A stretch of DNA of 64,000 nt from Micromonospora musae (GTDB lineage: Bacteria > Actinomycetota > Actinomycetes > Mycobacteriales > Micromonosporaceae): positions 1 through 64,000 of the forward strand of contig NZ_RAZT01000014.1 of assembly GCF_003626635.1 (NCBI RefSeq), given 5' to 3'. Position numbers and translations under genes: made by a program. The notes under the pieces were generated by a model. It was not told the DNA's origin and made no database searches. It saw nothing but the letters and a program-made list of their open reading frames with translations. Shown here in pieces: positions 6,697 to 15,678 of this stretch; positions within the stretch are counted from its first letter, which is position 1, and each line of letters starts with the position of its first letter.

Positions 6697-7638
6697 TTAT
6701 CGGGCGAACTCCGGGGCGGGAGTGGCGAGCGGATCGGTGTCGCGTCGGGGCACCATGGCCAGGGCCAGCGCGAAGAGCGCGCAGCCCGCCCCGACCACGA
6801 AGAAGAGGGAGAGCGCGGGCTGGCCGAGCCACTCCCAGAGCGGATGCCACACCGGGTGCGGTTCGTCGCGGTGGTGCCCGAGCAGCTGCGGCGCGGCGAG
6901 CAGCACCGGTGCCCACCAGAACAGCATGGTGACCGCGTAGAGGACGGTCACGCCGTTGGCGGCGGGGTGCGGGCGCCGCGTCCGGCGGCTCGCCCAGGCG
7001 AAGACCAGCCCGCCGAGGAGGGCGCCGACCAGGCCACCGCCGATGCCGGCGGGCAGCACGGCGGGCGGGGTGTCCCGGTACACGGCCACGGTGAGGTGCG
7101 TGCCGTCGATCGACGGGTTCGCGAGCCAATGGATGTCGACGCCGGTGTCGTCGCGACGCGCGACGACGCTGACGTTGTCCGGCCCGCCGGCCGGCGTGCA
7201 GCCACCGCCGGCGCGGCAGGTCAGCTCCGGCGTGACGTGCGGCGGGAACGTGCGCCAGCCGGTCTCCCGGAGCCGGCGTTCGGCGAGCGCCACCATCTCC
7301 TGCTGGGCGGCGCGGGGCGCGGTCCGGACGGTCGCCACGGACGAGCCCTGCTGGTACTCCCCGCCGTCGAGGAGGAGCAGGGACTTCAGATTCCGGGGAC
7401 GCAGCGGCTGGCTGTAGAAGGTGAAGAGGGCGGCCCCCGGATCGATCTCGTTGACCTCGTACCCCGGTAGGAGCTCGGCGACGAGCGAGGTGGTCTCGGC
7501 GGCGTCCGGCAGCGGCCGCGCCGTGTGCCAGGCGCCCCAGGTGGCGAGCGCGGCGCTGAAGAGGCCGCAGATCAGGGCCGTGAGCGCCGCCCAGACGACG
7601 ACGGTACGACTCTCCGGTCGGCCCAGGCGTTCGCGCAC
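6697..7638 (-). CDS. Multi-pass membrane protein of unknown function, 313 aa
   Basis: A TM near the N-terminus (VVVWAALTALICGLFSAALAT) is followed by a ~150-residue extracytoplasmic domain containing CRAGGGC. At least three more TMs lie in the C-terminal part (LPAGIGGGLVGALLGGLVFAW, VTVLYAVTMLFWWAPVLLAA, LSLFFVVGAGCALFALALAM). GTG 7638 is chosen because a well-formed promoter (TTGACC-N16-TATACC) ends seven bases before it; TTG 7662 lies in frame but inside that promoter. No family recognised. Confidence 0.75.
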   Translation of the reverse strand: MRERLGRPESRTVVVWAALTALICGLFSAALATWGAWHTARPLPDAAETTSLVAELLPGYEVNEIDPGAALFTFYSQPLRPRNLKSLLLLDGGEYQQGSSVATVRTAPRAAQQEMVALAERRLRETGWRTFPPHVTPELTCRAGGGCTPAGGPDNVSVVARRDDTGVDIHWLANPSIDGTHLTVAVYRDTPPAVLPAGIGGGLVGALLGGLVFAWASRRTRRPHPAANGVTVLYAVTMLFWWAPVLLAAPQLLGHHRDEPHPVWHPLWEWLGQPALSLFFVVGAGCALFALALAMVPRRDTDPLATPAPEFAR

Positions 7639-7645
7639 GCCGGAC

Positions 7646-7673
7646 GGTATATCGATGATCAATATGCGGTCAA
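7646..7673 (-). promoter_or_regulatory. Promoter TTGACC-N16-TATACC of the 6697-7638 gene
   Basis: Read on the minus strand, -35 TTGACC (7673-7668) and -10 TATACC (7651-7646) are 16 bp apart. The -10 ends seven bases before GTG 7638. Confidence 0.55.
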
Positions 7674-7693
7674 GGGATCACCGGTGGCGCGGC

Positions 7694-7699
7694 TAGGCT
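7694..7699 (+). promoter_or_regulatory. -10 box (TAGGCT) for leaderless LLM oxidoreductase gene
   Basis: TAGGCT ends six bases before ATG 7706 and there is no Shine-Dalgarno sequence. Confidence 0.5.
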
Positions 7700-7705
7700 G
7701 CGATC

Positions 7706-8587
7706 ATGCGTATTGGCATCGTGATCCTCCCCGACCAGCGCTGGGCCGAGTCGCAGCGGCGCTGGCGGCAGGCGGAGGAGTGGAGCTTCGACCACGCGTG
7801 GACGTACGACCACCTGGGCTGGCGTGACCTGGTCGACGGCCCCTGGTTCGACTCGATGGCCACGCTCACCGCGGCGGCGACCGTGACGTCGCAGATCAAG
7901 CTCGGCACGCTGGTGGCCTCGCCGAACTTCCGCCACCCGGCGGCCTTCGCCCGGCAGATCACCGCGCTGGACGACATCTCCGGCGGCCGTACGCTGCTCG
8001 GCGTCGGCTCCGGCGGCATCGGCTTCGACTCGGCGGTGCTGGGTGGGGAGACCCTGCCCCCACGGCAGCGGGTGGACCGGTTCGCGGAGTTCGTCGAGCT
8101 GCTCGACCTGGTGCTGCGGGAGGACGGCGCGACCTGGCGCGGCGAGTGGTTCTCCGCAGTCGACGCCCGGAACAACCCCGGCTGCGTGCAGACCCCGCGC
8201 GTGCCGTTCGTGGTGGCCGCGAACGGGCCGCGCTCGATGCGGCTGGTGACGCGCTTCGGCGAGGGTTGGGTCACCACCGGCGGTGGCGAGGAGGAGCTGG
8301 ACGCCTGGTGGGCCGGGGTCGCGAAGCTCTCGGCCCGGCTGGACCGGGCGCTGGACGAGGCCGGTCGTGACCCGGCGACCCTGGACCGCTACCTCTCGAT
8401 GGACGCGGCCCCGGTCTTCTCGCTGAGCAGCGCCCAGTTCTTCGCCGATCAGGTCGGGCGCGCCGCCGACCTGGGCTTCACCGACGTGGTGACGCACTGG
8501 CCGCGCGCCAGCAGCTGGTACGCGGGCGACGAGGAGACCCTGGTGGACGTGGCCACCCGGCTGCTGCCGGAGCTGCGCCGAGCCTGA
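7706..8587 (+). CDS. LLM-class flavin-dependent oxidoreductase
   Basis: The 293-residue protein has the luciferase-like TIM-barrel signature. MRIGIVILPDQRWAE opens the barrel, and DHAWTYDHLGWRD, TSQIKLGTLVASPNFRHPAAFARQ, GRTLLGVGSGG and PFVVAANGPRSMRLVTRFGEGW follow in the family order. Members use FMN or F420; Micromonosporaceae make F420, so that cofactor is plausible but not shown. The gene stands alone, divergent from the membrane protein at 6697. Confidence 0.9.
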   Translation: MRIGIVILPDQRWAESQRRWRQAEEWSFDHAWTYDHLGWRDLVDGPWFDSMATLTAAATVTSQIKLGTLVASPNFRHPAAFARQITALDDISGGRTLLGVGSGGIGFDSAVLGGETLPPRQRVDRFAEFVELLDLVLREDGATWRGEWFSAVDARNNPGCVQTPRVPFVVAANGPRSMRLVTRFGEGWVTTGGGEEELDAWWAGVAKLSARLDRALDEAGRDPATLDRYLSMDAAPVFSLSSAQFFADQVGRAADLGFTDVVTHWPRASSWYAGDEETLVDVATRLLPELRRA

Positions 8588-8652
8588 GCCGTGCCGGGGC
8601 GGACAGGCCTGAGCCGCGCCGAGCCTGAGCCGGTCCGGGGCGGGCGGGCCGC

Positions 8653-9069
8653 TCAGGTGCCGAGAACTCCGTCGTCGGTCGGCATGAGGCGGAAGCGCAC
8701 GCAGACCACGTCGGTGTCGTCCGTGACCGGGGTGCCGAGGCGGGCCCAGTACGCGGCGTGACCCGAGCGCCAGTCCTCCAACGAGGGGTCCCCCTCGCCC
8801 TCGGAGCGGGCGAAGTCCCAGCCGACGTCGGCGAAGCGGAGCACCTCGACGCCGGTGACCTGTACGAGGCCGACCAGGCGATCGTCGTCGTCGACCAGCA
8901 CCAGCCGTTCGCCGACCCGCTCCAGCTCCTCGCCCTCCTCGGCGTACTCGCTGAGCAGACCCGCGGTCGCCGTCTTCACGCCGGCGAGCACCAGGCCGTT
9001 CAGGGTGCTGCGCAGCTCACCGGGGGTGCCGAGGGCGAGCGTGCGGAGTTCGCCGATCCGAGGCCACAT
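8653..9069 (-). CDS. ASCH-domain protein
   Basis: The 138-residue protein begins MWPRIGELRTLALGTPGELR and contains LVLAGVKTATAGLLSEY, RLVLVDDDDRLVGLVQVTGVEVLRFADVGWDFARSEGEG and SLEDWRSGHAAYW. This is the ASCH beta-barrel pattern (PUA-like, RNA or nucleotide binding). ATG 9069 has TAGCCT seven bases upstream and no ribosome site. It is divergent from the hydrolase at 9208. Confidence 0.82.
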   Translation of the reverse strand: MWPRIGELRTLALGTPGELRSTLNGLVLAGVKTATAGLLSEYAEEGEELERVGERLVLVDDDDRLVGLVQVTGVEVLRFADVGWDFARSEGEGDPSLEDWRSGHAAYWARLGTPVTDDTDVVCVRFRLMPTDDGVLGT

Positions 9070-9076
9070 CCTGCCG

Positions 9077-9082
9077 AGGCTA
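9077..9082 (-). promoter_or_regulatory. -10 box (TAGCCT) for leaderless ASCH gene
   Basis: Minus-strand TAGCCT ends seven bases before ATG 9069. Confidence 0.45.
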
Positions 9083-9207
9083 GGCGAGGGTGGTTCGCCG
9101 TGCCGCTGGTTTTCCCCGGAGGCCCCGGCGCGGTCGCAGGCCGGCCCCGGACCGCTGCGCTCGGGGCTACGGTGACGGGGGTGGCAGTCGACGATCAGGA
9201 GGCGACC

Positions 9208-9738
9208 ATGGCGGAGCGACGCGCCGTCCTCATCCCCGGCATGGGGTACGACACCCGGGCGCCGTTGTTCGCGTACGTCGGGGAGTCGCTGCGCCGGGCC
9301 CGGTTCGAGCTCCACGAGATCAGTTGGGAGTACCCTGCCGGGCTCGCCGACGAGCAGCGTGGCCCGTGGGTGGCGGACCGGGTCCTGCCGACCCTGACCG
9401 AGCCGACCGACCTGTTCGTGGGCAAGTCGCTCGGCAGCCTGGCGGCTCCGGTGGCCGCCGATCGGGCGCTGCCCGCGATCTGGCTGACCCCGCTGCTGCA
9501 CCTGCCCGAGGTGGTCGACGCCCTGCGGCGGGCGGAGGCCCCGTTCCTGCTGATCGGCGGCGCGGCGGACCGGACCTGGGACAGCGTGGCGGCCCGCCGG
9601 CTCACCCCGCACCTGGTGGAGATCCCGGAGGCGGACCACTCGCTGATGTTGCCGGGGCCGCTGGTCCGCTCGGCTGAGGCGCTGGGCCGGGTCTGCACCG
9701 CCGTCGAGGAGTTCGTCCAGGTGATCTGGGCGGCGTAG
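9208..9738 (+). CDS. Alpha/beta hydrolase-like protein, 176 aa
   Basis: MAERRAVLIPGMGYDTRAPLF gives the first strand and oxyanion loop. LFVGKSLGSLAA is the nucleophile elbow (G-K-S-L-G), and PEADHSLMLPG carries the likely catalytic His, with Asp in IGGAADRTWD. This minimal hydrolase has no lid domain. AGGAGG (9197-9202) five bases before ATG 9208 fixes the start. Substrate unknown. Confidence 0.8.
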   Translation: MAERRAVLIPGMGYDTRAPLFAYVGESLRRARFELHEISWEYPAGLADEQRGPWVADRVLPTLTEPTDLFVGKSLGSLAAPVAADRALPAIWLTPLLHLPEVVDALRRAEAPFLLIGGAADRTWDSVAARRLTPHLVEIPEADHSLMLPGPLVRSAEALGRVCTAVEEFVQVIWAA

Positions 9739-9793
9739 GACGCCCGCTCGGCGGCGGCCTCGGTCGGTGCGCCGACGGCCGGCTCGACCGGGG

Positions 9794-10345
9794 TCAACCG
9801 TGCAGCTCGGCGCCGGTGACCAGCCCGCGTATCCGCAGCTCGGCGGCGGTCTCCGGGGTGCAGTCGACGGCGACGGCGGCGGTGCCGACGGGCTCGGCCC
9901 CGCGTGCCGCGCAGATGTCGTAGAGGGCGCGTACCTGCGCGCCGGTCGCCACCCAGTCGTCTACCACCAGCACCCGGTCGCCGGGGTCGAGGTGCCGCTC
10001 CCGGACGGCCAGGTCGACCTGGCGGCCGCGGAAGTCCGGCGGGCTCTGCGCCCAGGTCAGCGCTCCGGCGGGCAGCCGCCCGTCGCCGGGCTTGTGCGCC
10101 GGTACGAAGCCGACTCCGAGCGCGGTGGCGGCGAGGGGGCCGACCAGCAGGCCGGTCACCGCGGGGGCGAGCACCACGGTGGGACGGGCGGCGCGGAACG
10201 GCGCCACCAGGGCCGGCCCGAGCCCGGCCAGCACCTCCGGGTCCCGCCACCAGCCGGAGACGTCGCTGACCAGGTGTGTCGAGCCCGGCCCCGGGTCGAT
10301 CCAGCGGAACAGCTCGATCAGGCGTTCCCTCAGCTCGGCGGGCAT
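9794..10345 (-). CDS. Phosphoribosyltransferase (adenine-PRTase-like)
   Basis: The 183-residue type I PRTase has the PRPP loop VLVVDDWVATGA at residues 125-136 and the hood/flexible-loop region AHKPGDGRLPAGAL. It resembles apt-like proteins, but the base specificity cannot be read from sequence. ATG 10345 has GGAGG eight bases upstream; upstream codons in the frame are Pro/Arg-rich and unlikely. It may act in purine salvage. Confidence 0.8.
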   Translation of the reverse strand: MPAELRERLIELFRWIDPGPGSTHLVSDVSGWWRDPEVLAGLGPALVAPFRAARPTVVLAPAVTGLLVGPLAATALGVGFVPAHKPGDGRLPAGALTWAQSPPDFRGRQVDLAVRERHLDPGDRVLVVDDWVATGAQVRALYDICAARGAEPVGTAAVAVDCTPETAAELRIRGLVTGAELHG

Positions 10346-10577
10346 CTGCCCATCCTCCGGCAGCGGCCCGGGCGGCGGTGGAGCGGGTCGGCGGCCGGGG
10401 TGCGGAGCGGCTCGGCCGGGCCGGGAGAGCCCGGCCGCCCGGTGGATCACGGGTCGGATGATCGGCTACACGTATACCTGCAATTGCGGGCATACCACCA
10501 TGATCACGTTGACTTCGGAAGTACCTCTCTCGTTACGGTCCGACCCGGCTTGCTCAGCGGACGAAAGGACCGGGCTG

Positions 10578-11198
10578 GTGACTGGTAGGCACTCCCGTAC
10601 CCGCAGGATCTCCTCACCGGCCGGTATCGCGGCGACGGCGGCGCTCGGCGTCGCACTCGCCGTCGGGGGCGCCTTCGGCGCCGTGCACCTGACCTCGGGT
10701 ACGGACGCCCGTCCGGTCGCCATCGAGCTCACCCCCAGCGCCCTGCCGACCAGCGCGGCGCCCAGCTCGCCGGCTGCGTCGCCGAGCCCCAGCAGCACGC
10801 CGAGCGCCACCGCCAGCCCGACGCCGACGCGTACCCAGGCGGCCTCCCGGGGCAAGGCGCGGACGGCCGCCCCGAAGCCGACGGCGAAGAAGACCACGCC
10901 CGCGCCGAGCGTCCTGCAGAGCGGCTCCTGCGGCGCCTCCTTCTACTCCGACGGCCAGCTGACCGCGAACGGGGAGAACTTCAACCCGGACGCGTTGACC
11001 GCGGCGCACAAGACCCTGGCGTTCGGCACCAAGGTCCGGGTGACCAACCCGGAGAACGGGAAGTCCGTCGTCGTACGGATCAACGACCGTGGCCCCTTCG
11101 TCGACGGACGCTGCCTCGATCTGTCCCGGGCCGCCTTCGCCGACATCGCCTCGCTCGACGTCGGCGCGATGACGGTCCGTTACGAGGTGCTCGGCTGA
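10578..11198 (+). CDS. RlpA-like secreted double-psi beta-barrel protein
   Basis: From GTG 10578 the 206-residue protein has a basic N-terminus, a TM/signal anchor (GIAATAALGVALAVGGAFGAV), and a Ser/Pro/Thr/Ala-rich linker (~residues 50-115). The C-terminal RlpA-type barrel reads CGASFYSDGQLTANGENFN, LTAAHKTLAFGTKVRV, VVVRINDRGPFVDGRCLDLS. The conserved barrel Asp sits in INDRGPF. RlpA proteins bind or cleave peptidoglycan glycan strands outside the cell. The 230-bp upstream region shows no riboswitch I could match. Confidence 0.88.
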   Translation: MTGRHSRTRRISSPAGIAATAALGVALAVGGAFGAVHLTSGTDARPVAIELTPSALPTSAAPSSPAASPSPSSTPSATASPTPTRTQAASRGKARTAAPKPTAKKTTPAPSVLQSGSCGASFYSDGQLTANGENFNPDALTAAHKTLAFGTKVRVTNPENGKSVVVRINDRGPFVDGRCLDLSRAAFADIASLDVGAMTVRYEVLG

Positions 11199-11298
11199 GC
11201 GGGTGTTCGGCGGCGATACGGCCGACGTCACGACCCGGCCGGACAGAACCTGCTCGGACGACGGGCCAGGTTCATTCACCCGTTCACGTCGATCAGGC

Positions 11299-12453
11299 AT
11301 GCTGTCCTTCGTACGTACGCATCCCTTCCAGTCGGGCCGCGGCCCGCTGAGCCCCGGATCCCGCGCCGGTCTCGGCGCGGCCGTCGTCCTGCTCATGATC
11401 GTCTCGGCGGTGGAGCTGGCGGACGGACGCGCGGCGCACTACATCGCGCTGATGGTGGCCGCGCCCTTCCTCGCCGCCGCGCTGGCGTCCTGGCGGGTGG
11501 TGCTGGGGGTCGGCGTCGCGGCCACCGCCATCGGAGCCACGTTCGCGGCCACCGCCATCGGCACCGCCGACGCCGCCTGCGACAAGTCCGTCTCCCTGAT
11601 GAACGGGGTGAACGTGGCGGGCATCGCGCTCGCCACCGGGATCGCGGCGGCGGTGGCCTCGGTGCGGCAACGGCAGGCCGAGCGGATCGCCGAGCTCTCC
11701 AAGCTCGCGGCGGTGGCCCAGCAGGCGGTACTGCGCCCGCTCGGCCCGCAGGTCGGCACGCTCTCGGTCGCCGGGCGCTACATCTCGTCGACCGCCACGG
11801 CGGAGATCGGCGGTGACCTGTACGAGGCGCTCGACACCCCGTACGGCGTCCGCATGATCATCGGCGACGTGCGCGGCAAGGGGCTGGACGCCGTCCGGCT
11901 GGCGAGCATCGTGCTCGGGTCGTACCGGCACGTGGCGTTCGAGCGGGCGGACCTGCGCGCCGTCGTCGCCGACCTGGACCGGGCCGTCGCCCGCAGCGTC
12001 GGTGACGAGGACTTCGTCACCGCCGCGATCGTCGAGGAGCGGGGCGGGACGCTCACCATCGTCAACTGTGGACATCCGCCGCCGCTGCTGCTCCGGCGGG
12101 GCGCGGTGATCCCGCTCGAACCGCCCGCGCCGGCGCCCCCGCTCGGGTTCATGCCGGCCGTGCGGCCGAGGGTCGAGCGGCTGGAACCCGGGGACCGCCT
12201 GCTGCTCTTCACCGACGGCCTCGGTGAGGCGCGCCGCGACGGGGAGTTCTTCCCGACCGCCGACCGGGCCTGGCGGCTGCTGGGCCACGGCACCGTCGCC
12301 GACGGGCTCGCCTCGCTGGAGACGGCCCTGGTCGAGTGGGTGCACGGCCGCCTCGACGACGACATCGCCCTGGTCCTGATGGAGTACACGGGTGCACGCA
12401 CCGGGGCGGGCGCGGCCGTGCCGAGCTGGGAGGTCGGCGCGGCCGAGAGCTGA
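11299..12453 (+). CDS. Membrane-bound SpoIIE-type PP2C phosphatase
   Basis: The 384-residue protein has an N-terminal membrane domain (four hydrophobic segments, residues ~20-120), a short helix, and a SpoIIE/RsbU phosphatase domain. Metal-site motifs are present: ISSTATAEIGGDLYEA, IGDVRGKGLDA, LLFTDGLGEARRDGEFF and a final DDDIALVLME. Such enzymes dephosphorylate anti-anti-sigma factors. No anti-sigma partner is adjacent, so the target is elsewhere. ATG 11299 follows a weak AGG; no upstream start looks better. Confidence 0.9.
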   Translation: MLSFVRTHPFQSGRGPLSPGSRAGLGAAVVLLMIVSAVELADGRAAHYIALMVAAPFLAAALASWRVVLGVGVAATAIGATFAATAIGTADAACDKSVSLMNGVNVAGIALATGIAAAVASVRQRQAERIAELSKLAAVAQQAVLRPLGPQVGTLSVAGRYISSTATAEIGGDLYEALDTPYGVRMIIGDVRGKGLDAVRLASIVLGSYRHVAFERADLRAVVADLDRAVARSVGDEDFVTAAIVEERGGTLTIVNCGHPPPLLLRRGAVIPLEPPAPAPPLGFMPAVRPRVERLEPGDRLLLFTDGLGEARRDGEFFPTADRAWRLLGHGTVADGLASLETALVEWVHGRLDDDIALVLMEYTGARTGAGAAVPSWEVGAAES

Positions 12454-12573
12454 CGCCACCGGCTCCCGACGACGGGCGCCCCGACCGCCGCCGGGGCGCC
12501 GCTCGCGACTGTGTAATCGCCGTCACTTCGGTGATCGACTTGTCGCTGTCTACTTGCCGGTAATAGAGTCGGA

Positions 12574-12589
12574 GTTACTGATCGGTAAC
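12574..12589. promoter_or_regulatory. Operator-like inverted repeat before acyl-CoA dehydrogenase
   Basis: GTTACtgatcgGTAAC, 5-bp perfect arms, lies 27 bp before the ATG just downstream of a TAATAG -10-like hexamer (12561-12566). The placement suits a TetR/GntR-type fatty-acid repressor. Confidence 0.45.
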
Positions 12590-12616
12590 ACCTGTCCGGA
12601 AGCGGGGCCAGTGAGC

Positions 12617-14473
12617 ATGACCCACTACAAGAGCAACCTGAGGGATCTCGAGTTCAACCTCTTCGAGGTCTTCGGGGCGGACCGGGCGTTCGGCCAGGAG
12701 CCGTACTCCGAGCTCGACGCCGACACCGCGCGCAGCATCCTCGCCGAGGTCGACCGCCTCGCCCGGGAGGACCTGGCCGCCAGCTACACGGACAGCGACC
12801 GCAACCCGCCGGTCTTCGACCCGGCCACCCACACCGCCCCGCTGCCGGAGTCGTTCAAGAAGTCGTACCGGGCCTTCATGGAGTCGGAGTTCTGGCGGCT
12901 CGACCTCCCGCCCGAGCTCGGCGGCACGAACGCGCCGCGCGCGCTCTGGTGGGCGCTCGCCGAGCTGGTGCTCGGCTCCAACGCACCGGTCTGGATGTAC
13001 GCCTCCGGCCCGTCCTTCGCGCACGTGCTGCACGTCGAGGGGACCGAGCGGCAGCGGACGTGGGCCAAGCTCTTCGTCGAGAAGCAGTGGGGCTCGACCA
13101 TGGTGCTCACCGAGCCGGACGCCGGCTCGGACGTCGGCGCCGGGCGTACCCGGGCCGTCCAGCAGCCGGACGGCTCGTGGCACATCGAGGGCGTCAAGCG
13201 CTTCATCACCTCGGGCGAGCACGACCTGACCGACAACATCGTCCACTACGTACTGGCCCGCCCGGTCGGCGTCGAGGGCGTCGGTGGGCCGGGCACGAAG
13301 GGCCTCTCGCTCTTCGTGGTGCCGAAGTACCACTTCGACGAGGAGACCGGCGAGCTGGGCGAGCGCAACGGCGTCTACGCCACCAACGTCGAGCACAAGA
13401 TGGGCCTGAAGGTCTCCAACACCTGCGAGCTGACCTTCGGCGAGCACGGCGTACCGGCCAAGGGCTGGCTGATGGGCGACAAGCACGAGGGCATCCGCCA
13501 GATGTTCATGATCATCGAGTACGCCCGGATGATGGTCGGCACCAAGGCGATCGCCACCCTCTCCACCGGCTACCTGAACGCCCTCGAGTACGCCAAGAAC
13601 CGGGTCCAGGGCGCCGACCTGATCCGGCAGACCGACAAGGCCGCGCCTCGGGTCACCATCACCGAGCACCCCGACGTGCGGCGCTCGCTGCTGCTGCAGA
13701 AGTCCTACGTCGAGGGACTGCGTGCGCTCGTCCTCTACACCGCGACCTGGCAGGACCGGGTCGCCACCGCCGAGGCGGCCGGTGACGAGAAGGCCACCAA
13801 GCTCGCCAAGCGGGTCAACGACCTGCTCCTGCCGCTGGTCAAGGGGGTCGGCTCGGAGCGGGCGTACGAGCTGCTCGGGCACGAGTCCCTGCAGACCTTC
13901 GGCGGCTCCGGTTTCCTCCAGGACTACCCCTTGGAGCAGTACGTCCGCGACTCGAAGATCGACACCCTGTACGAGGGCACCACGGCGATCCAGAGCCTCG
14001 ACCTGGTCTTCCGGAAGATCGTCCGGGACAACGGGCGGGCCCTGGCGACGGTCGCCGGTGAGATCCAGGACTTCATCACCTCCGAGGGCGGCAACGGGCA
14101 GCTCAAGGAGGAGCGGCAGGCGCTCGGCAAGGCGCTCGCCGACGTCCAGACGATGCTCGGCGTCATGACCGGCTGGCTGGGTGAGGCGCAGGGCGGCGAC
14201 GCCCGGGCCCTCTACAAGGTCGGGCTGAGCAGCCGGCGGTTCCTGCTGGCGATCGGTGACCTGGTCGTCGGCTGGCTGCTGCAGAAGCAGGCCGAGGTGG
14301 CGCTGCGGGCGCTGAACGGTGAGCTCTCCTCCGCCGACCGGGCGTTCTACACGGGGAAGGTGGCGGCCGGCCGGTTCTTCGCCCGCGAGGTGCTGCCCCG
14401 CATCGGTGCCGATCGGCGGATCGTCGAGAACGCCGATCTGGACATCATGGCGCTGCCGGAAGAGGCGTTCTGA
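12617..14473 (+). CDS. Acyl-CoA dehydrogenase (long FadE type)
   Basis: The 618-residue protein is the long FadE5-like form. FAD/substrate motifs are STMVLTEPDAGSDVGAGRT and IEGVKRFITSGEH. The catalytic base is likely Glu453 in DTLYEGTTAIQSLDL, and the C-terminus carries the extra ACDH-C domain typical of ~600-residue members. It should oxidise acyl-CoA to trans-2-enoyl-CoA in beta-oxidation. ATG 12617 is used; GTG 12611 is two codons upstream. It is monocistronic. Confidence 0.92.
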   Translation: MTHYKSNLRDLEFNLFEVFGADRAFGQEPYSELDADTARSILAEVDRLAREDLAASYTDSDRNPPVFDPATHTAPLPESFKKSYRAFMESEFWRLDLPPELGGTNAPRALWWALAELVLGSNAPVWMYASGPSFAHVLHVEGTERQRTWAKLFVEKQWGSTMVLTEPDAGSDVGAGRTRAVQQPDGSWHIEGVKRFITSGEHDLTDNIVHYVLARPVGVEGVGGPGTKGLSLFVVPKYHFDEETGELGERNGVYATNVEHKMGLKVSNTCELTFGEHGVPAKGWLMGDKHEGIRQMFMIIEYARMMVGTKAIATLSTGYLNALEYAKNRVQGADLIRQTDKAAPRVTITEHPDVRRSLLLQKSYVEGLRALVLYTATWQDRVATAEAAGDEKATKLAKRVNDLLLPLVKGVGSERAYELLGHESLQTFGGSGFLQDYPLEQYVRDSKIDTLYEGTTAIQSLDLVFRKIVRDNGRALATVAGEIQDFITSEGGNGQLKEERQALGKALADVQTMLGVMTGWLGEAQGGDARALYKVGLSSRRFLLAIGDLVVGWLLQKQAEVALRALNGELSSADRAFYTGKVAAGRFFAREVLPRIGADRRIVENADLDIMALPEEAF

Positions 14474-14716
14474 GAGGTACACAACGGACGGCCGCACCCA
14501 TCGCGGTTTATGACCGGCACGACGGTCGGCGGGGACGATCCCGCCGGCCGTCGGCGTCGTGGGGGCCTTCCGGGCGGCCGGCCGTGTCGGCGACGGGGCC
14601 GGGGCTCGGCAGGCATTCGGCGATCCCGGCCGGGTAGCCCATAGCCGTGGCGGGTAACCGTCCCGAGACCACGTCGGAACACGCCCGAACCCATCGCACG
14701 GGGGAGTCCAGCGGAC

Positions 14717-14986
14717 ATGGGCATTGGTAGCGGCATCTTCCTGATCGCGGTCGGCGCGATCCTGACCTTTGCCATCAGAGCCAACGTCTGGTGGGTCGAC
14801 CTGCGCGCGGTCGGTTGGGTGTTCATCCTGGCCGGGCTGACCGTCCTGCTCACCACGCTCTGGTACTGGCAGGATCGGCGCAAGCGGGCACGAACCCTCA
14901 TCGTCGAGGAGAACCGGCTCTCCCATCCCACCGCGATGATGCCGCCACCTCCCGACCCGCCGCCGCCCACCGCGCCGCCCTCCTGA
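14717..14986 (+). CDS. DUF6458-type small membrane protein (copy 1)
   Basis: This 89-residue protein begins MGIGSGIFLIAVGAILTFAI, with two TM helices (residues ~5-21 and 32-52), a basic stretch and a Pro-rich tail. The start is nearly identical to the protein at 15679, indicating duplication. A GGGGGAG site lies upstream. Function unknown. Confidence 0.8.
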   Translation: MGIGSGIFLIAVGAILTFAIRANVWWVDLRAVGWVFILAGLTVLLTTLWYWQDRRKRARTLIVEENRLSHPTAMMPPPPDPPPPTAPPS

Positions 14987-14999
14987 GCCGTGCAACGCC

Positions 15000-15029
15000 G
15001 AGCCACCCGCCCATCCGGGCGGGTGGCTC
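15000..15029. terminator. Bidirectional terminator, 13-bp stem
   Basis: GAGCCACCCGCCC and its exact complement flank an ATCC loop. It serves the convergent DUF6458 and sixA genes and overlaps the sixA stop codon. Confidence 0.8.
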
Positions 15030-15564
15030 AACTTCGTGCCGTGTACCGGCGGGAGAGGGGTGCGCCGCCGCGGTCGAGCTCCGCCCACCGGGCCGGGCCG
15101 TGGTGCACCGCGAGCTCCGTGGTCCGCAGCTCCTCCGCGTCGCCCTGTCCCGGATCGAGCAGCGCGGAGAGCAGCGATACGCCCGGATTGTGGGCGATCA
15201 GCAGCACCGTGCGAGCTGCCGGGTCCACCCGACGGACCAGCGCCAACAGGTCATCCGGGTGCGCCTCGTACGCGTCCGGCTCGTACTGGACGTCCGGGCG
15301 GGGACCGGCGGTACCGCCCTCCGGCGGCGAACCGGTCATCCCCATCGCGACGCCGTGCCACGTCTCCCGGGTGCGCCGGGCGGTCGAGCAGAGCACCACG
15401 TCCGGCAGCAGCCCGTGCTTGGCCAGCCAGGCGCCGGCTGACTCGGCGTCGGCCCGCCCGCGGGTGCTGAGCGGCCGGTCCGCGTCGGGGCCCTCCTCGG
15501 ACTGCTCGGCCTTCGAGTGGCGCAGCAGCACCAGTGTCCGTTCCCCGGCGTACGCGTCCGTCAT
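15028..15564 (-). CDS. sixA: SixA-type phosphohistidine phosphatase
   Basis: The 178-residue histidine-phosphatase-superfamily protein has the phosphate-pocket motif LVLLRHSKA (Arg15-His16) and the second conserved His in VLLIAHNPGVS. CSTARRTRETW follows the family pattern. SixA removes phosphate from phosphohistidine in phosphorelay or PTS proteins. GAGGG precedes ATG 15564. It is flanked on both sides by DUF6458 genes of the opposite strand. Confidence 0.88.
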   Translation of the reverse strand: MTDAYAGERTLVLLRHSKAEQSEEGPDADRPLSTRGRADAESAGAWLAKHGLLPDVVLCSTARRTRETWHGVAMGMTGSPPEGGTAGPRPDVQYEPDAYEAHPDDLLALVRRVDPAARTVLLIAHNPGVSLLSALLDPGQGDAEELRTTELAVHHGPARWAELDRGGAPLSRRYTARS

Positions 15565-15678
15565 GCCCTCAGCTTGCCCGATTGGCGATCACGGTGCCGG
15601 GGTAAGTCGATGGATGCCGCAACCTCACGAATGGCCGCGGCGGAGGCTATCGCCAGCTGAGAGCCGAGGAGGCGACCG

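Noticed and set aside
10451..10577. Possible ydaO-type (c-di-AMP) riboswitch before the RlpA-like gene
   Set aside because: Such riboswitches do precede cell-wall genes in actinobacteria, but the conserved core could not be found here.
12575..15088. 837-codon frame antisense to the acyl-CoA dehydrogenase
   Set aside because: Shadow of a clear FadE-type gene.
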